A DNA stretch of 64,000 nucleotides from positions 248,001-312,000 of the forward strand of contig CAUJCU010000002.1 in assembly GCA_963169745.1 (NCBI GenBank), in the 5' to 3' direction. The stretch is from Bacteroidota bacterium (GTDB lineage Bacteria; Bacteroidota; Bacteroidia; UBA4408). A program made the translations under genes and the position numbers. Each line of letters begins with the position of its first letter. Position 1 is the first letter of the stretch. Positions 18,086-27,859 of the stretch are shown here, one piece after another. Below the pieces are notes generated by a model. It had not been told where the DNA came from. It did not search any database and worked only from the letters and a program-made list of their open reading frames with translations.

Positions 18086-19363
18086 TTAATTATAAATTAA
18101 AGTTAAACTACCTGGTGAATTTAGTAAATTTATACTCCCTATTAGAGATCCATCCATATCATAGCGATTTAATGTACTTGTTGTGGCCAAATAAATTTGA
18201 TTGCTTACCTGGTCATAAGCTATAGCAGTAATTCCGTTTTGGACTATAATGGGAGTGTAGCTTTGTAATTGTATATTAAAAATACCAATAGTGTTATCGG
18301 TACAAACAAGTATGTTATTATCATTAGTTTTTATGAGCTGTTTTATTTCTGATGTTGTATTATAAACAGGAGTAAAAATATTAGTACCAAAGGTATAGAT
18401 ACCTATTTGATGTGTATTCGAAATTGTTTTTGTATGCACTGCAAACAAGCCATCTTTAATATATGTCATAGATTCAACGTGATTAACCATGGCATATTCT
18501 TTAAGAATTCCAGAGGTGTTAAAATCATAAAAACTTATTTTTTTTTGCCCCGTTAAATTATATTCATGATGGTATATACCTATACCCTCATCACCAATGG
18601 CAGCACAATATGGCTGCATAGTAAAACCGGGTTGGTAAAAGTTAGCCGATACCGAAAAATCAACTGCATTATAGGCTGTGGTATAATAATTTGACTTAAG
18701 CACAAACAGCCGATTTTCATCGTATGCTATATTGTTAACAGGGCTTTCAGAATAGGACCACACTTCATCAAAATTATTTAGGTTGAACGCTTTGACAGAT
18801 GTGCCAAAAGCAACAAGGGTTTTAGTTTTTGAGAAGTAAAGTGCGTGAGAATAGTTTCCAATTGTTTCGAAAGTGTTTAGCTTTTCACCATTAATGTTAT
18901 ATAAGTCGAAATAAGTTTTTGAGCCTTGTGTGTTTGTACATACAAAACTGGTTAACTTTAAGGGCTGTTTTTGTAAAAATATTTTTACATACTTCTTGGT
19001 TTCTAAAGTACCGTCATTAACTAACACAGTTATATAAAAAACAGAGGTGTTTATGATAGCTTTATTTAAACGAAAACGAAAGGTTTGTTCCGTTTCTTTC
19101 TGGTTAACAATAACAGTTTGAGCTGCTACGGAAGATACATTATTTTCATCATTAATTCCCACTTTTATAAAAGCAATATTCTCTTCATCTGCTGCCTTTA
19201 ACGAAACAATCACTTCTTCCTCATCAAAATAATTCCTTCCTTCTTCAGGTGAAATAATTTCAAGTTTAGGGGCTTTATTTTCTATTTTCTTTTTACAAGA
19301 GAAAAGCACTCCAGTAAACAGAACGAGAAAAAGAATGTTATGAAATTTTACTGCGTACTTCAT
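18086..19363 (-). CDS. Lipoprotein, probable Ig-like domain plus beta-propeller
   Basis: The lipobox FSCK gives a lipidated Cys at about residue 23. After a KKKIENKAPKL linker comes an Ig/cadherin-like domain of about 115 residues (EIISPEEGRNYFDEEEVIVSLKAADEEN). The rest is repeated short strands that look like propeller blades (AFNLNNFDEVWSY, GIFNIQLQSYTPIIV, LNRYDMDGSLIGSINLL). It is likely outer-membrane attached; no enzyme motif is seen. It lies 9 bases downstream of the large CHU_C gene, so the two probably share a transcript, which suggests a joint surface role. Confidence 0.72.
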   Translation of the reverse strand: MKYAVKFHNILFLVLFTGVLFSCKKKIENKAPKLEIISPEEGRNYFDEEEVIVSLKAADEENIAFIKVGINDENNVSSVAAQTVIVNQKETEQTFRFRLNKAIINTSVFYITVLVNDGTLETKKYVKIFLQKQPLKLTSFVCTNTQGSKTYFDLYNINGEKLNTFETIGNYSHALYFSKTKTLVAFGTSVKAFNLNNFDEVWSYSESPVNNIAYDENRLFVLKSNYYTTAYNAVDFSVSANFYQPGFTMQPYCAAIGDEGIGIYHHEYNLTGQKKISFYDFNTSGILKEYAMVNHVESMTYIKDGLFAVHTKTISNTHQIGIYTFGTNIFTPVYNTTSEIKQLIKTNDNNILVCTDNTIGIFNIQLQSYTPIIVQNGITAIAYDQVSNQIYLATTSTLNRYDMDGSLIGSINLLNSPGSLTLIYN

Positions 19364-19372
19364 GTGAAACTA

Positions 19373-22300
19373 TCATTCTATGACGCTAACAATCCCTATT
19401 CTGCTAATGGTTTTACCACTTACAGAAGTATAATCAATCATATAGACATATACTCCTAACGGAACTTTATTTCCTTTATAGGTAACATCCCAATTTTGAC
19501 CCGCCTGATTCGTTTCAAATATTTTTTCACCCCAACGATTCCAAATTGAAAAACTATACGAAGCAGCCATTTGTGCATATATTCCTTTAGGGCCAAAAGT
19601 TTCAGAAAGACCACCTATAACATAGGCATTGGGAACATATAATACCGGCTCTTGTTCTAAACAAATTACATTACTATAGCTTTTTTCTTTAAATCCATAC
19701 TGGTTTCCATAATCTTCAACTGCCTCCACAAAGTAGCACAAGGTTCCATTTGCTGGTATAATTTCGTTCACATCATGTTCATAATACTTTTGAGTACTAT
19801 CTAACGTAGCAAGCAGTACGGCATTACTTTTTTGCACATCGCTGCAAACGTATAATTTATACTCTAAGACACGGGCGTCCCATTCTCTGTAATTATTCCA
19901 GTAAAGCTTGTTCGAAAAACCGGGTTCAGCCTTACCTTGTAAAAAAATAGTTGTGCCTATATTACTTTCTCCTGTTAAGTTGCCACAAGCATCAATCATA
20001 AATATTTTATATTCATAGGCTGTTTCTTGTGTTTTGGCACTATTATCATAAAAGCGTATAAAATCGTCATAAGTATCAATTACAAAAACTCCTAACGTAT
20101 CGTTTGTGCCATAAGGAAATTGTCTTCTGACAACAACATAAGATGCCACATCAGCTGAAGTATCAATAAAACACTTTAATTCCGCTGTAAAATCATTTAC
20201 TACGGTAGCGTAGTTCAAATAGGTAAATTCTGCCAATTGGATAACATTGGCTACAAAACATATTTCATTACTTGAAGTCGATGAATTAATATTTGTACTT
20301 ACGGCCCTTATGAAAAAACAATAGTTAGCTGAACTTTCCATATTGGTATAGGTATATGTTTGAGTTGCTCCACTTACAGTTGTTGCCAAAGAATACGGTT
20401 GATTTCCTTTTTTTACATATATCTGGTAGCTGTCTATCCCATTAAAACCAACATAAGGACTCCAGGCTAAATCAACTTTACCTAAGCAAGCGTTTAATTT
20501 ATAGGTTAAGAAAATAGTATGATGCATGATGCTTGCTGAGCCTGTATTATTACAAGAATCTAATGGAGCAATAGCATAGACCTCCGGGTGCAATCCGGGG
20601 TTAGCGTTCGTATCAACATAGGAAGTAATATTGTTACCGTAAACTGTATCAATTGGTGTAAACACTCCGTTAATTTCTTTCAAAATAACATACCGTGTAA
20701 CTGCTATATTTGCAGAAGGGGTCCACCCTAATTGAACCCATTGATTGGAAAGAATAACACTTGCACTATCAAGGGCCATTATATCAGGAGGTGTATTGTT
20801 TATAAAAACGGAACTGTCTGTACTCGAAACAGATGAACACCCTAAAGAATCTTGCAGCTCGACCCTAAATTTTACTACTGTAGAACAGGTGGTAAAATTA
20901 TCATTATAGTTTAATGATGGAGTTGTGGCAACCTGCAGCCAAGGATCATTATTAACTTGTTTAAATACTTTGTAATATGGGTAAGAGCTTGTTAATGGGG
21001 GTTGATGAAGAGGGTTCCAACTTACTGTGTAATTATTGTTTACAGCAGGTCCAATACTTAGTTTAATAGTTTGTAATGTATCTAAAGCCGGAGCAAAGAT
21101 TTTTCCAAAACAACCGGAACGGCTTCTAATAAAATAAAACCTTGAGTTTTGTTGAGCACCGGCTGACACGTGTGTATAGGTGTTTTGATTGTAGGTAAAT
21201 ATACTGTCCACTATGGTGTAGGGGCCATTCATATTAGAGGCCGAAAAAATATGATAACTGTTAAAAGTACCTGCCGAATTATCTGGTAAATCCCACGTGA
21301 GCTGTACATCACCATTGCTTAAAACACTTGCACAATGTAGTTTTGGCGATGCAATAATAGGTATTGCTTTGACTACTATGGTAGCAGTAACAACGGTATA
21401 AGAAGGGGCTGGGCAATAATCATCACGAAAAGTAAATGTAAACGTGTGTACATTGCTATTCGTGATACACTCATTAAAGGCCGCCACGTGTTCGCATGCT
21501 GTTTGCCAATTAAAATCTACCGTTAAAGTTCCTTGTCCGGTTTGAGGTAATGGTGCATTGAGTGTGGCGCATGGCGGGTTATCACAGCCGTTGTTAGGGT
21601 CGGTATAATTAGTCCCAAACTGTCCTCCTTCGGCCGTTAAAATTAAATTTTGTGGATACCCTGTTGGTAAGTAACCATTATCGGTTCCGGTAATACTAAA
21701 TGAAACCACATCTCCTGCTGTTACCGTGTCAATATAATTCGTGTATAATCCGGTGTTCGGATTTACAAATGGCGCTGTAGCATCTGGCGGTAAATTGGCA
21801 CCACAGGATAAGATTACCGTTTGAATTTCACGATATATTTCAGCAACTTTTTGTCCGCACTTGTATGAAGTAGCCCTAATTACCTGAACGTAGTTACCAA
21901 TATTATATACCGTAAAAGACATTTCTCCGGTAATGGGATTTAATGAAACAGGAATATTGTTGGGGTTTTGTGCAGGTCCGGGAAAGGGATTAGCCAAACT
22001 ATAACCTGTTTCAAATGGAATAGCCGGTGGGTTTGAATTTGTAAATGCAGCACCGGGGGATAAGTAATCTAGGGGTGGTGCAAAATCATAACGTATAGAG
22101 TCTAAGTCAGGGTCATACGCATTTGGGTTATAGGTATATGGAGTGCCTGCACAAATAATAATACTTGGTCTTTCTTGAAAAATAGGTGATGAGTCAAAAC
22201 ATGGGGAAGCATTCTGTGCGTTGTAAGCAAACATTTTTGCACGCAAGGTAAATCCATTATTTGGATTACCGGGACCAGTGAAGGTAAGCAGCAAATTAGT

Positions 22301-22732
22301 AATAGCAGCATTACGACAACAGTTGCTCCAAGTAAATATCCAACCTTGTGCAGGAGGCACTCCGGGTAAGTTTATCGGATTTGATTTTAATATATATTCT
22401 TTTACTGCTGTATTTCCATTCGGATTAATGCAATTATAAGTAGGCCCTGCACCATTACACTGCGGTGAAATGTCGGTAGAGTCAATAATATTCATAGGAA
22501 TACTTGTTACACTTGGATGGTTGTGTACTCGCAGTGAAATGGGGCCATTATTCGTTATATATACCGCAGTAAGACAATCTCGATAAACCTTCATTTGGAA
22601 TTGATAATTACCACCCCCTAAGCAAGTCCATGTAATCTCGCCTCCCATAAGGTGCGTGGCTAAAGCCACATGAAAATAACTCAGCACAAAAAACAGTGTT
22701 AACCAATATCTTTTATGTAAGTCTTGTTTCAT
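19373..22732 (-). CDS. Large surface protein with T9SS type B (CHU_C) C-terminal domain
   Basis: The 1119-residue protein begins with a signal peptide (cut near ALA) and the ATHLMGGEITWTCLGGGNYQF opening that I associate with gliding-motility-associated-type proteins in Bacteroidota. The centre has several fibronectin III-like or Ig-like modules (about residues 480-1000). The last ~85 residues are a CHU_C/type B sorting domain: VPNAYVIGG, FSIWNRWGEKIF, NWDVTYKGNKVPLGVYVYMIDY. Type B tails send cargo through T9SS for surface anchoring. Adhesion is a reasonable guess, not shown. Start chosen at MKQDLHKRYW. The promoter is divergent from the next CHU_C gene. Confidence 0.88.
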   Translation of the reverse strand: MKQDLHKRYWLTLFFVLSYFHVALATHLMGGEITWTCLGGGNYQFQMKVYRDCLTAVYITNNGPISLRVHNHPSVTSIPMNIIDSTDISPQCNGAGPTYNCINPNGNTAVKEYILKSNPINLPGVPPAQGWIFTWSNCCRNAAITNLLLTFTGPGNPNNGFTLRAKMFAYNAQNASPCFDSSPIFQERPSIIICAGTPYTYNPNAYDPDLDSIRYDFAPPLDYLSPGAAFTNSNPPAIPFETGYSLANPFPGPAQNPNNIPVSLNPITGEMSFTVYNIGNYVQVIRATSYKCGQKVAEIYREIQTVILSCGANLPPDATAPFVNPNTGLYTNYIDTVTAGDVVSFSITGTDNGYLPTGYPQNLILTAEGGQFGTNYTDPNNGCDNPPCATLNAPLPQTGQGTLTVDFNWQTACEHVAAFNECITNSNVHTFTFTFRDDYCPAPSYTVVTATIVVKAIPIIASPKLHCASVLSNGDVQLTWDLPDNSAGTFNSYHIFSASNMNGPYTIVDSIFTYNQNTYTHVSAGAQQNSRFYFIRSRSGCFGKIFAPALDTLQTIKLSIGPAVNNNYTVSWNPLHQPPLTSSYPYYKVFKQVNNDPWLQVATTPSLNYNDNFTTCSTVVKFRVELQDSLGCSSVSSTDSSVFINNTPPDIMALDSASVILSNQWVQLGWTPSANIAVTRYVILKEINGVFTPIDTVYGNNITSYVDTNANPGLHPEVYAIAPLDSCNNTGSASIMHHTIFLTYKLNACLGKVDLAWSPYVGFNGIDSYQIYVKKGNQPYSLATTVSGATQTYTYTNMESSANYCFFIRAVSTNINSSTSSNEICFVANVIQLAEFTYLNYATVVNDFTAELKCFIDTSADVASYVVVRRQFPYGTNDTLGVFVIDTYDDFIRFYDNSAKTQETAYEYKIFMIDACGNLTGESNIGTTIFLQGKAEPGFSNKLYWNNYREWDARVLEYKLYVCSDVQKSNAVLLATLDSTQKYYEHDVNEIIPANGTLCYFVEAVEDYGNQYGFKEKSYSNVICLEQEPVLYVPNAYVIGGLSETFGPKGIYAQMAASYSFSIWNRWGEKIFETNQAGQNWDVTYKGNKVPLGVYVYMIDYTSVSGKTISRIGIVSVIE

Positions 22733-22765
22733 TGATTTAAGTTACTTTACATTTCATCTAACTAA

Positions 22766-22794
22766 CAAATATACAACTTCTATAAGTTTACAAA
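22766..22794 (-). promoter_or_regulatory. Promoter of the large CHU_C gene
   Basis: On the minus strand TTTG (22791-22794) is followed after 17 bases by TATATTTG (22766-22773), a full match to TAnnTTTG. The spacer is slightly shorter than the usual 19-21 bases. Confidence 0.6.
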
Positions 22795-22810
22795 TATTTA
22801 CGATAATAAA

Positions 22811-22842
22811 TTTGGATTTGTTAATAATTACAAATACTTTTA
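22811..22842 (+). promoter_or_regulatory. Promoter of the divergent CHU_C gene
   Basis: TTTG (22811-22814), 20 bases, then TACTTTTA (22835-22842), which differs from TAnnTTTG in its last base only. It lies 25 bases before the start of the 22868 gene. Confidence 0.5.
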
Positions 22843-22867
22843 TTTTTCAAACTCAAAAATACTTCCG

Positions 22868-25846
22868 ATGATAAAAAGATGCTTGTTTTTTTTAGCCGTT
22901 GTATTTTGCTTTCAAATCAAATTATGTATAGGTCAAAATGCACTAATTGCTTCAGAAGATTTTGAAGGTTCTGCTTATATTACTACTTTAAATGATACAG
23001 GTGTAGGGAGCAACCTGGGCTCAAACAAATGGGTTATCAACAATAAATATATAGGCGCACCTCTTTATCCCAATACAATTTCTCAAGACAGTACATTTGG
23101 AGGACTTATTACTTTTCCTAACAACAACTATTTACACATTTATGACTCCTTAGCAGCAGCCAGCAACGGAATTAGCAATGCTTGCTACGCACCTCAAAAT
23201 CAAAGTGATCGTTTTACAGTAGTAAAACAGTTTTGCACCCTTGGTTATACAGGAGTAACAGCAGCCTTTTACTATTTATGTATGGGTGATACAACAAATG
23301 CCTATGGCGAAGCCTATTACAGCATTAACAATGGCGCTTGGACTGCTTTCCCTGGTGCCGTTTACCGCAATACTTACAAATGGAAATACACGGAACTTAT
23401 CAATCCTATCTTTGATAATAAAAGCAATGTTCGAATAGGTTTCAGATGGCAAAATAACAACACAAACACAACCGGAAAAATATCTTTTGCCATTGATGAT
23501 ATTAGAATTGTAGGTAATTTTGACAATGGCATGGTTGGCATTACCATTGATTCATTAAAACTTGTTCCGGTATGTCAAAATTTTAACTTCTTAGCCTATT
23601 TTCATTTGTCAAACTCTTTGTGTGGAAATGGTTTTTATCAGGTAGAGTTAAGCAATGCCTCCGGAAGTTTCAACAACCCAACTAATTTAGGGATCTATCA
23701 ATTAAATAATTTGAATTTAAATCAGGCTTTATTTTTAAATATTCCTGCAAATACACCACCAGGAACCTGTTATAAAATACGTATAACCCGAATTGATGTA
23801 AATCCTGCAGTGGTCAGCACCCTTAGTATTTGTTTTGAAGTACTCTCTTGCCCTAATACAATTACCACTTTAGAGCCGGTAATGCTCTCTAACCCTTTAG
23901 ACACCATTTGCGTTGGTAGCGTTATAGATGTGCCTTTTTATTCAACCGGAGTTTACACCAACAATACGTATGTTGCCCAGCTGTCTGATTCGGCTGGTAA
24001 TTTTCCCGTAAACCCCAATGTACTGGGCACTTTCCCTAATTCCGATACGTATGACCCTGCCTTAGGTTCCTTGCCCGGAACTGTGTCAGGCCTCCTGAAT
24101 CCTTTATTTCACCCAATTCCTCCGGGATGTAATTATTATATCCGGGTAATCTCCATAAACCCTCCTGCTATAGGAAGTTTATATGGCCCTTTCTGTATTC
24201 GGAATTGCGACATTGAAACCAATAATCAACAAGACATTCAGGCTTGCATCACAACCACAACAGGTTATGACACAACAGCAATAATTGATGTGAATCACTT
24301 CGACTCTGTAGCAGTTTATGCACCCAATAATATGTTTCAATTACAACTTCTCTCCAGTATGTCGTTTGCAGTGGTTAATACAGGGGGCTTAGGCTCAATT
24401 AATGCCAGTAATGATACTATTATGCCTGTAAGTATCCCCAACTTAAACGGATTACTCGCCTTGGGCTTACAACCTGGCCTTTACTATGCACGTATTATTG
24501 CTACAAACACAAGCTCATCATGGAATAATTTAGGGACACTCATAAGAGTTGTTATTGGTGCTCCTGTTGATGTTCCCATAGGAGTGTATGGATACAACCC
24601 AACTAACTTTACAGGTTTTATACCTGTAACCGACACCACAATTTGCTTGGGGAGCGCCATTTATTTTACCATGCTTCCATATAACAATAGTTCAGAATAT
24701 GTATGGAGCCTAAATACCCAAACAAACTGGAGTACAGATCAATACACAGGGGTATTATTTAACCAAACCGGAAACTATTCTATGAGTGTAATAGAAACTA
24801 ATTACGGATGTGTTGGCCCAGGCTCAGATACTGCCCGCATTGTAGTTATAGGTCCTCCTTCTGTGTCGGTAATAGGCCCAACACAGGTTTGCGTAGGTGA
24901 TACAGCAACTTTTCATGGTGTTTTACAAAATAACACGTATTATCATTGGGGAACGAGTGTTAATGGACAAATAATTGACACATTGAATAACTATACTAAT
25001 GTGTACTTTCCAAATGTTGGTACTGTTCCTGTTACATTACATGCGGTAAACAGCTGTGGAGTAGCCAATGGGCTTCGAAACGTGAATGTTCGACCGCTGC
25101 CAACTGTAAATGCCGGAAACGATACAATAATTTGCCCCGGCACAAGTATTGAATTAAGCACCCCAAGCGGAAGTAATTATGATTATTTTTGGATGATTAA
25201 TGACAGCACTTTTTCTCAAACCCAAAATACTGTTGTTTCGCCCCAAAATAACACCACCTATGTAATACTCGTTTCAAGTTATGCCGGACTGGCATGTAAA
25301 ATGTCTGACACAATTAATGTTTCTTTAAAACAAGCCGGCCAGCACGAGTATAAAGACACTACTATTTGCCAAGGAAGCTTGGTGCAACTTAATCCGGGTG
25401 AAGGAACAAATTTTACATGGAACAATGGGTTTAATGGTCAAATATATGAGACTGAAACAGCAGGTACATACATTGTAATGTTTTATACCAACCCAGATGA
25501 GTGTGCTTCTATAGATACATTTGTTGTACAAACTATGGTATGTGAAGAACCTTTGCCTGATTCATTATTTGTACCTAATGTTTTCACTGTAAACGGAGAT
25601 GGTGTAAATGATAGGTTTACTATTTTTAATACAAACTATAAAACATTAGAGGTAATTATTTACAACCGCTGGGGCGAGAAAGTAGGTTATTGGAATGATG
25701 TTAATGGAGGCTGGGACGGAACTCAGATTAATACGGGAAAGCCTTGTCCTGATGGTGTATATTTTTACGTTGGGATAGCTCAAAGTGTCAACAACACAAA
25801 AGCTCCTGTAAGTGTACATGGTACTGTTACCCTAATTCGTAAGTAG
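22868..25846 (+). CDS. Large surface protein with T9SS type B (CHU_C) C-terminal domain
   Basis: The 992-residue product has a signal peptide (ends KLCIGQ). An N-terminal beta-rich region (about 25-215, FDNGMVGITIDSLKL at its end) may be a lectin-like jellyroll. It is followed by Ig/PKD-like modules with the spaced motifs GPTQVCVGDTATFHG and NAGNDTIICPGTSIELS. The last ~90 residues are a CHU_C sorting domain: VPNVFTVNGDGVNDRF, IIYNRWGEKVG, GWDGTQINTGKPCPDGVYFY. Type B export and anchoring by T9SS is expected. The substrate or adhesion target is unknown. It is divergent from the 19373-22732 type B gene. Confidence 0.88.
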   Translation: MIKRCLFFLAVVFCFQIKLCIGQNALIASEDFEGSAYITTLNDTGVGSNLGSNKWVINNKYIGAPLYPNTISQDSTFGGLITFPNNNYLHIYDSLAAASNGISNACYAPQNQSDRFTVVKQFCTLGYTGVTAAFYYLCMGDTTNAYGEAYYSINNGAWTAFPGAVYRNTYKWKYTELINPIFDNKSNVRIGFRWQNNNTNTTGKISFAIDDIRIVGNFDNGMVGITIDSLKLVPVCQNFNFLAYFHLSNSLCGNGFYQVELSNASGSFNNPTNLGIYQLNNLNLNQALFLNIPANTPPGTCYKIRITRIDVNPAVVSTLSICFEVLSCPNTITTLEPVMLSNPLDTICVGSVIDVPFYSTGVYTNNTYVAQLSDSAGNFPVNPNVLGTFPNSDTYDPALGSLPGTVSGLLNPLFHPIPPGCNYYIRVISINPPAIGSLYGPFCIRNCDIETNNQQDIQACITTTTGYDTTAIIDVNHFDSVAVYAPNNMFQLQLLSSMSFAVVNTGGLGSINASNDTIMPVSIPNLNGLLALGLQPGLYYARIIATNTSSSWNNLGTLIRVVIGAPVDVPIGVYGYNPTNFTGFIPVTDTTICLGSAIYFTMLPYNNSSEYVWSLNTQTNWSTDQYTGVLFNQTGNYSMSVIETNYGCVGPGSDTARIVVIGPPSVSVIGPTQVCVGDTATFHGVLQNNTYYHWGTSVNGQIIDTLNNYTNVYFPNVGTVPVTLHAVNSCGVANGLRNVNVRPLPTVNAGNDTIICPGTSIELSTPSGSNYDYFWMINDSTFSQTQNTVVSPQNNTTYVILVSSYAGLACKMSDTINVSLKQAGQHEYKDTTICQGSLVQLNPGEGTNFTWNNGFNGQIYETETAGTYIVMFYTNPDECASIDTFVVQTMVCEEPLPDSLFVPNVFTVNGDGVNDRFTIFNTNYKTLEVIIYNRWGEKVGYWNDVNGGWDGTQINTGKPCPDGVYFYVGIAQSVNNTKAPVSVHGTVTLIRK

Positions 25847-25902
25847 CTCAAAAAAATAGCACAATATTTCAGTTAAAAATATGATTTAACTTACGTGTTA
25901 AT

Positions 25903-27078
25903 TTATTGATAAGGGTAGCGTTTTAGGTGCAAATTCCGAACTTTCTGATACAGCAGTGTTTTAAGAGCCTCCATATTATCTTTCTGAGTTGCTGAAATAA
26001 AAATGCAAGGATTATTTTTCTTTCCCATCCAAGTCTTTTTTAAATCTTCTAAGCTTAAATTTTCACGTAAAACTGGAGTTAAATCATCTTCGTCTTTGGG
26101 TGTAAAGGTAAAAGCATCTATCTTATTAAAAACTATTATCGTTTCTTTATCAGCAGCATTAATTTCTTGTAGCGTTTGGTTAACAACATGAATGTGTTCC
26201 TCAAAATTATGATGGCTTATATCAACTATGTGAACCAAAATATCGGCTTCACGAACCTCATCCAAAGTAGATTTAAAAGATTCTATGAGCTGTGTTGGAA
26301 GCTTACGAATAAACCCAACAGTATCACTCAGCAAAAAGGGTTGATTTTCAATAACCACTTTTCTTACAGTGGTATCAAGAGTTGCAAATAGTTTATTCTC
26401 GGCAAGCACATCACTTTTGCTTAAAAGATTCATAATTGTACTTTTACCTACATTAGTGTAACCCACCAATGCTACTCTAATCATTTCTGCACGTTTCTTC
26501 CGCTGGGTAGCCATTTGCTTATCAATAGCCTGAAGTTTTTCTTTAAGCAGTGCAATTTTATCCCTAACAATACGCCTATCGGTTTCTATTTCTTTTTCAC
26601 CAGCACCACCTCGTGTACCGGTACCTCCGCGTTGTCGCTCCAAGTGAGTCCACATACCTGTTAAACGTGGTAGTAAATGTTGGTAAAGAGCTAATTCAAC
26701 CTGAGTTTTGGCATGGGCCGTTTGTGCCCGAGCGGCAAAAATATCAATAATTAAGTCACTTCTGTCAAGCACTTTAACCTTCAATACTTTTTCAATATTT
26801 CGCATTTGAGAGGGCGATAAATCATCGTCAAAAACGGCAATATCTATCCCAAATTCTTGAATATAACTATTAATTTCCTGAAGTTTTCCTGCGCCAACAA
26901 AATGTTTTGAATCTGGTTTGGCAACCTTTTGTACAAAACTTCTTATTGTAACTGCTCCCCATGTATGCACTAAAAATTTAAGTTCATCAAGGTATTCTTG
27001 AACCATAGCTTCGGTTTGGTTCTGAGTTACCAGCCCCACCATTATGGCTGTTTTCTGCCTAATGGCAGTATTTATCAT
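25903..27078 (-). CDS. hflX: HflX-type ribosome-associated GTPase
   Basis: HflX splits stalled 70S ribosomes and is a P-loop GTPase. The 391-residue product shows the N-terminal HflX domain (about 1-190, including the Gly-rich GGTGTRGGAGEKEIETDRR), G1 GYTNVGKS (206-213), G3 DTVGFI (252-257), G4 NKID (318-321) and a SAT motif (362-364). It lies 9 bases downstream of the cytochrome c gene and converges on a CHU_C gene. Confidence 0.95.
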   Translation of the reverse strand: MINTAIRQKTAIMVGLVTQNQTEAMVQEYLDELKFLVHTWGAVTIRSFVQKVAKPDSKHFVGAGKLQEINSYIQEFGIDIAVFDDDLSPSQMRNIEKVLKVKVLDRSDLIIDIFAARAQTAHAKTQVELALYQHLLPRLTGMWTHLERQRGGTGTRGGAGEKEIETDRRIVRDKIALLKEKLQAIDKQMATQRKKRAEMIRVALVGYTNVGKSTIMNLLSKSDVLAENKLFATLDTTVRKVVIENQPFLLSDTVGFIRKLPTQLIESFKSTLDEVREADILVHIVDISHHNFEEHIHVVNQTLQEINAADKETIIVFNKIDAFTFTPKDEDDLTPVLRENLSLEDLKKTWMGKKNNPCIFISATQKDNMEALKTLLYQKVRNLHLKRYPYQ

Positions 27079-27087
27079 AAGAAAAAA

Positions 27088-27696
27088 CTATTTTAATGTT
27101 TCAATATAATCTGCAACTGCTTCTATTTCGGCTTGTGATAGTGAGCGTTCAAAGGGTTGCATATTGTTTCTTCCTTGAGCAATAACTTGAACAACCTCCT
27201 GATGCGAAAGTATAGATTTACTCAAGTCACTAGCCCCATTGTAGCCTTTTGCACCATTTTCACCATGACAAGCCACACATTTTGCCATAAATACACTTTT
27301 TCCGTCAACAACACCTTCAGTAGTTACGATTTTAGATGCTCCTAAGTAATCCTTTTTACGTGCCATTTCAGCAAATCCATAAGCCATCAGCAAAAGAAAA
27401 ACAGCAAGGCCGGCCAATACTTTATTCGCCTTTTTGAACCCGATTACAGCCAAAGGAACTGCAACTATAATTGCCACCATCTTAAAAATCTGCATCATTT
27501 TAATAGCCCCCAATAAGTAATACATATACAAACCGGTAAGCAAAAACAAGGTACTCACAATCATTTCAGGAACCTTAATGCGCTTACTGAAATTTGTAAG
27601 AGATTCATTTTTATTGCTAAACAACAAAAAGGCTTTAATAAAATAAATTAGGAGAAAAATCCAAACCGAAATTTTGTGAACAAGTAGTAAATTCAT
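27088..27696 (-). CDS. Membrane-anchored cytochrome c
   Basis: The 202-residue protein starts with four hydrophobic helices (about 8-28, 45-63, 68-86 and 92-110), resembling SirB-type membrane domains. A class I cytochrome c domain follows: CVACH (C140 to H144) for covalent haem and a distal Met in GRNNMQPFE (M179). It would sit on the periplasmic face and shuttle electrons, but the partner oxidoreductase is not in the window. It is upstream of hflX in the same operon. A TATATTTG box lies upstream. Confidence 0.85.
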   Translation of the reverse strand: MNLLLVHKISVWIFLLIYFIKAFLLFSNKNESLTNFSKRIKVPEMIVSTLFLLTGLYMYYLLGAIKMMQIFKMVAIIVAVPLAVIGFKKANKVLAGLAVFLLLMAYGFAEMARKKDYLGASKIVTTEGVVDGKSVFMAKCVACHGENGAKGYNGASDLSKSILSHQEVVQVIAQGRNNMQPFERSLSQAEIEAVADYIETLK

Positions 27697-27713
27697 ATTT
27701 TTTTTATTTGCTG

Positions 27714-27721
27714 CAAATATA
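27714..27721 (-). promoter_or_regulatory. TATATTTG -7 box for the cytochrome c/hflX operon
   Basis: The minus-strand TATATTTG matches the consensus exactly, 17 bases before the cytochrome start. Confidence 0.5.
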
Positions 27722-27818
27722 TGGTGTATAAAGCAATTATCAGAAATAAAAATGGGGTAATACTAAGATGTTGTATCAAAAATTACCATGCTCAAGTAAA
27801 AGATATTAGAAGCTCCTC

Positions 27819-27826
27819 TAAATTTG
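27819..27826 (+). promoter_or_regulatory. TAAATTTG -7 box for the 27860 lipoprotein
   Basis: TAAATTTG matches TAnnTTTG and lies 33 bases before the ATG. No TTTG box is clear at the expected distance. Confidence 0.45.
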
Positions 27827-27859
27827 TGTGCTCAAATCTACTTTTCACTATAAAAACTC

